Source: CAZPGL01 sp964586175
GTDB lineage: Bacteria; Actinomycetota; Acidimicrobiia; Acidimicrobiales; MedAcidi-G1
Length of the DNA: 64,000 nucleotides
Assembly (NCBI GenBank): GCA_964586175.1
Contig: CAZPGL010000005.1
Span: forward strand, 1 to 64,000
Direction: 5' to 3'
Shown: one piece after another, positions 58,007 through 64,000 of the stretch
Numbering within the stretch: position 1 is the stretch's first letter
Layout of the letters: the number at the start of each line of letters is the position of its first letter
Program-made: the position numbers and the translations under genes
The notes under the pieces: generated by a model
The model's database searches: none
What the model was told of the DNA's origin: nothing
What the model saw: the letters and a program-made list of their open reading frames with translations, nothing else

Positions 58007-58851
58007 GCCGGCACCGGTGTCCGGTGTTCGAGGACGGCGGCCATCAGGTCGGCGACCCGCCGGGCCCCCCGCACGTCGTGGGCACGCAGGATCCGACAGC
58101 CGAGGGCGATGCCCAGGGCGTGGACAGCCCAGCCCGCCTCGAGGCGGTCGTCGAGTTCGACGCCGACCACCTCGCCGAGGAACCCCTTGTTGGACGCCGA
58201 CAGGAATACCGGGTAGCCGAGATCCACCAGATCATCGGACCGGCGAAGCAGAGCTGCGGACATGGCGGGCGTCTTGCCGAGATCCAGCCCGGCGTCCAGC
58301 ATGATCCGCTCGGGCGGAATGCCGGCAACCAGGGCCCGGTCGGCCCGGTCGGCCAGGAACGCCTTGACTTCGGCGAGCAGGTCGTCGTAGTCGGGCCGGG
58401 GGTCGGGTATCCGGGGGCCGATCCGGACGTGGGTCGCCACGACCGATGCCCCGTGTCGGGCACAGGAAGGCAGAAAGGTCGGGTCGGCGAAGCCGCTGAT
58501 GTCGTTGCCGACGCACGCTCCGGCCTCGAAGGCCTCTTCGGCGACGGCCCCCCGCCACGTGTCGATCGAGATCGGCAGGTCGAAACGGGCGGCCAGCGCC
58601 TCGACCCCGGGGATGGTGCGGTCGAGTTCCTCGGCCAGGGTGACCTCCGGCCCCGGCCCGGCCTTGACCCCGCCGATGTCGAGGAAGTCAGCACCGTCGC
58701 TCACGTGCCGTTCGGCGAGCCGGAGGAAGTCGTCGAACGACCAGAAGCGTCCACGATCGAAGAACGAGTCGGGGGTCCGGTTCAAGATGCCCATGACCAG
58801 CGTCCGGTGGGTGATGTCGAACGCATGTGCGGATCCGAGTTCGAGCATCAC
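58003..58851 (-). CDS. folP: Dihydropteroate synthase-like protein (FolP2 type)
   Basis: A TIM-barrel protein of 282 residues. The pterin and pABA loops are altered: GILNRTPDSFF, DIGGVKAGPG and SASNKG replace GILNVTPDSFS, DIGGESTRPG and ASRK. This variant set matches mycobacterial FolP2, a homologue reported without normal dihydropteroate synthase activity, so I do not call it a proven folate enzyme. The GTG at 58851 is 7 nt after TACCGT on the minus strand; the adjacent ATG at 58848 is an alternative. Confidence 0.85.
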   Translation of the reverse strand: MMLELGSAHAFDITHRTLVMGILNRTPDSFFDRGRFWSFDDFLRLAERHVSDGADFLDIGGVKAGPGPEVTLAEELDRTIPGVEALAARFDLPISIDTWRGAVAEEAFEAGACVGNDISGFADPTFLPSCARHGASVVATHVRIGPRIPDPRPDYDDLLAEVKAFLADRADRALVAGIPPERIMLDAGLDLGKTPAMSAALLRRSDDLVDLGYPVFLSASNKGFLGEVVGVELDDRLEAGWAVHALGIALGCRILRAHDVRGARRVADLMAAVLEHRTPVPA

Positions 58852-58873
58852 CCGGCTGACGGTACACCGGGCG

Positions 58874-60616
58874 TCACGGAACCTCCCGCACCACGAGGTG
58901 GCCGCGGTAATGATCCACCCGCCATCGGGTCCGGCCATCGACCAGGAGCTCGCCGCCGGCGGGGACGACGACCCCCCGGGCGGGCATCGGCGCCCAGAGC
59001 GCCGGAGCGCCGAACCGGGTCGCCATGGCGGCCGCCACCCGCTCGTCGATCCCGTGGCGGAACACGATGATCCCTGGGTCGGCCACACCCATGACCCGCA
59101 GTTCGGCGAGGAGAGGTTCGGCATCACGGATCGACGCGTCGACGACGACGATGCCTCCGGTGTCCGAAACCCTCGACAACCGTCCGCTCCCCGGCACGGC
59201 CGGGCGGGCGAACGCCACCGCGGCCACGACCGCCAGCGAGGCGACGACGGCCCCGAGACTCCATCGGGCGAGCGCACGCCGTTCACCATGGGCGGCCAGC
59301 GCGGTGACGGCGACGAGGGCGACGACCGCCACGGCGGCCACGGCCGGGAGGCGTCCCGTGGGGTGGCGCCCGACGAATCCGGCGACGCCGGCGATCCAGT
59401 CCAGCGCCCAGGCGGTCGGTGTGTGAATCCACGCTGCGAACGGCGGGCCAACCGCCCCAGCAAGCAGACCGGCGGTGACCCCCCACACCATGACCATTCC
59501 GGCCAGCGGGGCAGCCAGCACGTTGGCGGCCAGGGCAGCGGCTGGAACCGGACCAAACCAGACGAGCAGCAGCGGCGTGACGGCGGCCTGGGCGGCCAGC
59601 GTCACGGCGACCGCTTCGGCCAGCCAGCGTGGGCCGGGAACTACGGTGGCCAACAGCCGGGCACCGAGCAGGATGCCTCCCGATGCGGCCACCGACAGCT
59701 GGAAGGCCGCCCGGTGGATCAGCAGCGGGTCGATGACGAGCAGGGCCACGACGGCGAGGCCCAGTAATCGCAGGCCGTGCAGCGGTCGGCCGGCGGCCAC
59801 GGTGAGCGCACTGCCGCCCGCCATGACGGTGGCCCGCAGCACCGAAGGCTCGAAGCGGGTTACCAGGGCGAAGAACACCAGCAGCACGAGGGTCACCGCG
59901 ACCCGGGAGTGTCGCCCGAGGCGCAAGAGGAGCGGGCCGGCGGCGGTCAGGACGAATGCCACGTTCTGTCCCGACACGGCGAGCAGGTGGCCCAGGCCGG
60001 CGGCCCGGAAGTCGTCGGCGACCACCGGGCCCTGAAGCCGGTCGTCGCCGATCACCAGGCCGGTGAACAGCGGCACGCGGTCGTCGCCGAGCGTTTGGGC
60101 ACCGCTGGTCAGCACGGAGCGCAGCCCGTTGGCGACACGATGCCACCAGCCGGCCGGCCCGGAGGATCCGACCCGCTCCACGATGAGGCTGCCGGCCACG
60201 TGGCGGGTGCGTTGCCAGCGACGAGGGGGGTGGCGCACGTCGCCGGCCACCTCGATGCTCTGCCCGGCCGAGAGGGTCGCCACGCCGGATACCGACGGTC
60301 CGAACACCGCATCGAATCGCCGGCCCTCCAGTCGGATTTCGGCCCGCCACCCTCCCCCGGCCCGAGGCACCGGGTCACCGACCAGACGGGCCACCCCGTG
60401 ATGGGGTCCGGTCGCCGGTACGGAGGTCGCCTGCCAGGCCCGGGCCGCACCATGGGAGGTGACCGCTCCGACGACGACGGCGAGGAGGACGGCCCTCCGG
60501 AGCCCGCAGCGGCGGGCCACGACGAGGACCACCAGGCCGACCGGGATCATCGCCGTCCCCACGCCCCGAGCGAACAGAGCGCCGGCGATCGCACCGACCA
60601 CGAGCAGCAGGGTCAC
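58874..60616 (-). CDS. comEC: ComEC-like DNA-uptake channel with degenerate metallo-lactamase domain
   Basis: A 580-residue protein. An N-terminal OB-like domain is followed by about 8-10 helices of the competence channel (with GLGHLLAVSGQNVAFV). The C-terminal soluble domain resembles the metallo-beta-lactamase part of ComEC, but the zinc-binding HxHxDH is replaced by RHGIDER. It is therefore likely non-catalytic. The start is a GTG inside the comEA 3' end; exact start uncertain. Confidence 0.88.
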   Translation of the reverse strand: MTLLLVVGAIAGALFARGVGTAMIPVGLVVLVVARRCGLRRAVLLAVVVGAVTSHGAARAWQATSVPATGPHHGVARLVGDPVPRAGGGWRAEIRLEGRRFDAVFGPSVSGVATLSAGQSIEVAGDVRHPPRRWQRTRHVAGSLIVERVGSSGPAGWWHRVANGLRSVLTSGAQTLGDDRVPLFTGLVIGDDRLQGPVVADDFRAAGLGHLLAVSGQNVAFVLTAAGPLLLRLGRHSRVAVTLVLLVFFALVTRFEPSVLRATVMAGGSALTVAAGRPLHGLRLLGLAVVALLVIDPLLIHRAAFQLSVAASGGILLGARLLATVVPGPRWLAEAVAVTLAAQAAVTPLLLVWFGPVPAAALAANVLAAPLAGMVMVWGVTAGLLAGAVGPPFAAWIHTPTAWALDWIAGVAGFVGRHPTGRLPAVAAVAVVALVAVTALAAHGERRALARWSLGAVVASLAVVAAVAFARPAVPGSGRLSRVSDTGGIVVVDASIRDAEPLLAELRVMGVADPGIIVFRHGIDERVAAAMATRFGAPALWAPMPARGVVVPAGGELLVDGRTRWRVDHYRGHLVVREVP

Positions 60617-60629
60617 GGTGCCGGCCGGG

Positions 60630-61316
60630 TCAGGTGCGTACCCGGTCCCGGAATCGGGCCAATGTGGCCGGCCCGATTCCGGTGACGGCGAGCAGATCGT
60701 CGACGTCGTTGAACGGTCCGTGCTCGACACGGTGGGCGACGATCGCCGCGGCCAGCGAGGGACCGATTCCGGTCAGGTCCTGCAACTCCGCGGCGGTGGC
60801 CCGGTTCACGTCGACCGGCCCGTCGAGGCCGTCGGTCGCCACGACCGGATCGGCCGTCCGGTCGGCGTCCGGTATCCAGATGCGACTGCCGTCGACGACT
60901 GGTGCTGCCAGGTTCACCAGGTCGGCCCGCCCCGTCACCACCACCCCGCCGGCGGCCTCGATGGCGTCGGCCACTCGGGCCGATTCCCGGAGCACGTACA
61001 GCCCGGGCCAGGACACCGCCCCGGCGACATGGACCACGACGGTCGACGGCACGACGCTCGTGGTCGATGGAACAGCCACGAAGGGCAGGTCGGCCTCGAC
61101 GGGCCGCCCGGTGTCACGTTGGGCCAGCAGCCCGACGGTCAGGGCAACGGCGACCACCGCGACCAGCCAGGCGACGGGCCGGCCACGGGGTGGATGCTCG
61201 AAGAGATACTCCTCGATGCGTCGGCGAAACGGCCCCGGGCCACCGGCATCGCGACCGGCACCCGGGTCGGAGCCGGTGCGCGGACCGGCCGGAGAGTCAG
61301 GATCAGCGCCGGGCAC
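60630..61316 (-). CDS. comEA: ComEA-like DNA-binding receptor
   Basis: A 228-residue protein. One membrane helix (about 46-64), a SLBB domain (VVVHVAGAVSWPG and ADAIEAAGG), and a C-terminal double helix-hairpin-helix domain (VDVNRATAAELQDLTGIGP and AVTGIGPATL) bind DNA. GTG start with GGGGGG upstream. It feeds DNA to ComEC, whose gene overlaps its end. Pilus genes are not in this window. Confidence 0.92.
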   Translation of the reverse strand: MPGADPDSPAGPRTGSDPGAGRDAGGPGPFRRRIEEYLFEHPPRGRPVAWLVAVVAVALTVGLLAQRDTGRPVEADLPFVAVPSTTSVVPSTVVVHVAGAVSWPGLYVLRESARVADAIEAAGGVVVTGRADLVNLAAPVVDGSRIWIPDADRTADPVVATDGLDGPVDVNRATAAELQDLTGIGPSLAAAIVAHRVEHGPFNDVDDLLAVTGIGPATLARFRDRVRT

Positions 61317-61406
61317 GATCCCCCCTTTGTCATCGCTGGACTCTGCGGGGGAAGCCGGTTCGGTACAGGTGCGGGCCGACAGGGCGGCCGATGTCAGGGG
61401 CGTATC

Positions 61407-62108
61407 TCAGTAGAGCGTGGACGTGAGACGGCGGCGCCACACGGCGGTGCGCGGGTCGTCGGGGCCGAGCACCTCGAGCAGGTCGACGAACGCCCGGCGG
61501 GCCTCGTCGTCGCCCTTCACGTCGGACAACAGCTCGCCGAGCCGTCCCTCGATGTCGTCGACGGGTTCGGTCCGGGCCAGAGCAGCCAGCCGTCGGGTCT
61601 CGGCGTTGTCGGGCACCCGGGCCAGCAGGGCGAGGGCTTCGTCGCGGTCGCCGTCCCCCTCGCGGGCGATCAGCAGGGCGGCCAGCGCGGTGATGGCCTC
61701 GGGGTGGTCGGCCTCGTCGGCCAGGATCAGGCGGAGCGATTCCTCGTCGCCGGCAGCCAGCAGGCGATCGGTTTCGGAGAGCTTCTCGGCCGGCAGGAGT
61801 TTGGCGACGAACTCGCGGATGGTCGCCTCGCCCTGCGCACCCATGAAGGAATCGACCGGCCGACCGTCGACGATGGCGTGGACGGCCGGGATGGACTGCA
61901 CCTGGAAGGCCTGGGCGATACCCGGGTTCTGGTCGACGTCGACCTTGGCCAGGACGACCTGGCCCCCCGTCTCGGCGACGACCCGCTCGATGATGGGGCC
62001 CAGTTGCTTACACGGCTCGCACCACGGTGCCCACAGGTCGACGACGACCGGCACCTCGGCCGACCGAGCGATGACCTCGGTCTCGAACGTGGCGTCGGTG
62101 ACGTCCAT
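61407..62108 (-). CDS. Thioredoxin-TPR protein (CnoX/YbbN-like)
   Basis: A 233-residue protein. The N-terminal thioredoxin domain has WAPWCEPCK with both cysteines. A C-terminal region of helical TPR-like repeats (from about 110) follows. The layout is that of CnoX/YbbN, a chaperedoxin that protects proteins under oxidative stress and passes them to chaperones. It is divergent from the APH-like gene, with 91 bp between start codons. Confidence 0.88.
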   Translation of the reverse strand: MDVTDATFETEVIARSAEVPVVVDLWAPWCEPCKQLGPIIERVVAETGGQVVLAKVDVDQNPGIAQAFQVQSIPAVHAIVDGRPVDSFMGAQGEATIREFVAKLLPAEKLSETDRLLAAGDEESLRLILADEADHPEAITALAALLIAREGDGDRDEALALLARVPDNAETRRLAALARTEPVDDIEGRLGELLSDVKGDDEARRAFVDLLEVLGPDDPRTAVWRRRLTSTLY

Positions 62109-62199
62109 GGGTGTCGTCGGGTTCCTCGGTTCGGCAACGGGACTGGCTGTGCCGCTCAGGGTAGGGAGGGACCGCACGGCCTCCACTACCGTGCAGTCG

Positions 62200-63222
62200 A
62201 TGGACGCCGTGGCCGGTATTGACGCCCCGAGGGTGCAGCGCTGGTTTGACGCCCACGTCGGCGGTGTCGACGGCGAGTTGCGGTTCGGCCCGATCGCCGG
62301 GGGCCACTCCAACCTGACCTTCACGGTGACTGACGACAGCGGCCGCCGGTGGGTCCTGCGTCGGCCCCCACTCGGGCACGTGCTGGCGACCGCCCACGAC
62401 ATGGCCCGTGAGCACCGCATCATCAGCGCTCTGGCCGACAGCGGGGTGCCGGTCCCCTCGATCGTTGGCCTGTGCGAGGATCCAGAGGTCAACGGGGCGC
62501 CCTTCTACGTCATGGACTTCGTGCCCGGTGTCGTGGTACGTACCCGCGAGGACGCCGAGCGCTTCGATCCGGAGGTCCGGGCCACCATGGGCCGGTCCCT
62601 CATCGAGACCCTGGCCCGGCTCCACACCGTCGACGTCGACGCCGTCGGCCTCGGCGACCTGGGGCGACGCGACGGCTACCTGGCCCGTCAGCTCAAACGA
62701 TGGCGCACCCAGTTCGAGAAGGCCACCACCCGGGAGGTCCCCCGGGTGCTCGAGGTGCACGAGTCCCTGGCGGCCCGTATGCCCGACCAGCAGGGGGTCG
62801 GCATCGTCCACGGCGATTACCGGCTGGACAACTGCATGATGACCCCGGATGGTGGGGTGGCCGCCGTGCTGGACTGGGAGCTCTGCACCCTCGGCGACGT
62901 GCTCGCCGACCTGGCCGGCATGATCGCCTACGCGTCGGAGCGCACCCCGGGGGCTCCGACCCAGCCGACGTCCGCAGAGGGGTACCCGAGTGCCGACGAG
63001 GTCCGGGCCATCTACGCCGAACACAGCCAGCGAGACCTCGAACACCTCGACTACTACGTGGCGTTCGCCCTCTGGAGGGTGGCCTGCATCGTCGAGGGCG
63101 TCTACACCCGCTACGCGGCCGGCGCCATGGGCGAGACCGACGCGGACACCGTCGAGGCCTTCGGCAACCGGGTGATCGTGTTGAGCGAGCTGGCAGCCGA
63201 GACCCTGGCCAGCGCCCGATGA
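62200..63222 (+). CDS. Aminoglycoside phosphotransferase-family kinase (ACAD10/11-like)
   Basis: A 340-residue protein. The kinase motifs are HGDYRLDN (catalytic loop) and VLDWELCTLGD (metal-binding). This subgroup resembles the kinase domain of ACAD10/ACAD11, which phosphorylates 4-hydroxyacyl-CoA, more than antibiotic-resistance enzymes. The ATG is 7 nt after TACCGT (62187-62192). A role in hydroxyacyl-CoA catabolism is inferred. Confidence 0.85.
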   Translation: MDAVAGIDAPRVQRWFDAHVGGVDGELRFGPIAGGHSNLTFTVTDDSGRRWVLRRPPLGHVLATAHDMAREHRIISALADSGVPVPSIVGLCEDPEVNGAPFYVMDFVPGVVVRTREDAERFDPEVRATMGRSLIETLARLHTVDVDAVGLGDLGRRDGYLARQLKRWRTQFEKATTREVPRVLEVHESLAARMPDQQGVGIVHGDYRLDNCMMTPDGGVAAVLDWELCTLGDVLADLAGMIAYASERTPGAPTQPTSAEGYPSADEVRAIYAEHSQRDLEHLDYYVAFALWRVACIVEGVYTRYAAGAMGETDADTVEAFGNRVIVLSELAAETLASAR

Positions 63223-64000
63223 CCGACGGCGACCGGCCCCTGGTCGAGGTCTTCCCCACCCCCGACCTCCGGGCCCCGGTGCTGGTACTCGCCGTCGAGG
63301 GCTGGGTGGACGCCGCCGGTGCGGCCGCCGCAGCGGCCCGTCACCTGGGCGCCGGTTCCGCCCACCGGGTGGCCCGGTTCGATACCGACCGCCTCCTCGA
63401 CCACCGGACCCGCCGTCCGATGCTCGAGCTGGTGGACGGGGTGACCCGCGGTGTGCGCTGGCCCGAACTGGTCATCGACCTGTACACCGAGCTCGGTCAC
63501 CGCGACGTCCTGGTGCTGCACGGCCCCGAACCCGACCACGAGTGGGAGACCTTCGCCGACACGGTGGTCTCGCTGGCTGACGAACTGTGTGTGGAGTTGG
63601 TGGTCGGGCTCGGTGCGTATCCGGCGGCGGTACCCCACACTCGCCCCACCCGGCTCTCGTGCACCGCGGCCTCCGCCGAACTGATGGAACGCCTGGACTT
63701 CGTCACCGCGTCGCTGGAGGTGCCGGCCGGCGTGCAGGCCATCATCGAGGTTGCGGCGGCCGCGGTCGGCCTGCCGGCGGTCGGTATCTGGGCCCAGGTA
63801 CCCCACTACCTCTCGGCGTCGGGGTTTCCGCCGGCGACCGAAGCCATCCTCGACGGTCTGGCCGACCTGATCGAGGTGCCCATCGACCTGGGTGCGGTGG
63901 CAGAGAAGTCGCTGGCCACCAGGACCCGGCTCGACGAGTTGGTGGCGAGGAACCCCGAGCACGTCACGATGCTCGAGACGCTCGAGGAGGCCTACGACGA
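63219..64000 (+). CDS. PAC2-family protein, partial at window edge
   Basis: An open frame of about 260 residues that continues beyond the window. It has the PAC2 pattern: VLVLAVEGWVDAAGAA near the N-terminus, DVLVLHGPEPDHEW and VGLGAYPAAVPHTRP. PAC2 proteins resemble proteasome-assembly chaperones; mycobacterial Rv2125 is a homologue. The ATG overlaps the upstream kinase stop (ATGA). The function is unknown. Confidence 0.83.
   Translation, partial: MTDGDRPLVEVFPTPDLRAPVLVLAVEGWVDAAGAAAAAARHLGAGSAHRVARFDTDRLLDHRTRRPMLELVDGVTRGVRWPELVIDLYTELGHRDVLVLHGPEPDHEWETFADTVVSLADELCVELVVGLGAYPAAVPHTRPTRLSCTAASAELMERLDFVTASLEVPAGVQAIIEVAAAAVGLPAVGIWAQVPHYLSASGFPPATEAILDGLADLIEVPIDLGAVAEKSLATRTRLDELVARNPEHVTMLETLEEAYD

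Noticed and set aside
62200..63222. Antibiotic-resistance phosphotransferase
   Set aside because: The sequence resembles the ACAD10/11 kinase group, common in actinobacteria with lipid catabolism, and nothing suggests resistance.
1..64000. CRISPR arrays, insertion sequences, prophage
   Set aside because: I saw no regularly spaced repeats, transposase or phage genes, or terminal inverted repeats with target duplications.

Overview
The window is high-GC DNA from an actinobacterium. The gene set points to a deep-branching, non-sporulating lineage such as Acidimicrobiia; this placement is inference from gene content and style, not from a phylogeny. Pointers are a BldD-type regulator, the actinobacterial gcvH-garA-ftsR-bfn-merR module, a mycothione reductase, a PgsA-type phospholipid synthase and, above all, many genes whose start codon lies 6-7 nt after a TANNNT hexamer, the signature of leaderless transcription. 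Almost all of the window is coding. I see no CRISPR array, insertion sequence or prophage.

Layout. 1-400: intergenic DNA and tRNA-Leu(GAG). 480-845: small membrane protein. 986-4666 (+): four-gene cassette for a hydroxy or sugar acid (two dehydrogenases, an adducin/aldolase-fold enzyme, an enolase-superfamily enzyme). 4728-8893 (-): lower glycolysis operon rapZ-gap-pgk-tpiA-secG. 8979-12575: small membrane protein, a divergent pyruvate kinase, flavin reductase, GDPD and a CopD-like membrane protein. 12576-13372: a gene-free, purine-rich, hairpin-dense stretch with its own promoter, my best candidate for an undescribed structured RNA. 13373-17536: two membrane glycosyltransferases divergent from an FAD protein. 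17725-18795: small membrane protein with a strong terminator, then an AlkB dioxygenase under a perfect SOS box. 18836-33213: a catabolic block with two SDRs, a P450, crotonases including an EchA20-like ring hydrolase, a thiolase/DUF35 pair, three acyl-CoA dehydrogenases, mycothione reductase and an acyl-CoA synthetase. The steroid or isoprenoid theme is inferred mainly from EchA20, the thiolase and the synthetase.

33289-35236: aroC and a second adducin-fold enzyme. 35250-40101 (-): pgsA, gcvH, garA, ftsR, hpt, bfn, merR, a PD-(D/E)XK-like protein and a decayed gcvT fragment. 40173-45660: HIT protein, DUF2079 membrane protein, SRAP/YedK DNA-repair protein, an unknown one-pass membrane protein, a methyltransferase and a Rieske protein. 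45665-51710 (-): bldD-secA-prfB-ftsE-ftsX, linking regulation, secretion, termination and division. 51860-56517 (-): lepA, then hrcA-dnaJ-rsmE. 56700-61316: rpsT (+), and comEA-comEC and folP-holA on the minus strand. 61407-64000: thioredoxin-TPR protein (-), then an APH-family kinase and a PAC2-family protein that runs off the end.

Local architecture is tight: many ATGA/GTGA overlaps, convergent genes sharing bases, and regulatory sites squeezed into the few short gaps. These are an SOS box over an alkB promoter, a palindrome between two divergent catabolic operons, and a MerR-type 19-bp-spacer promoter before bldD.
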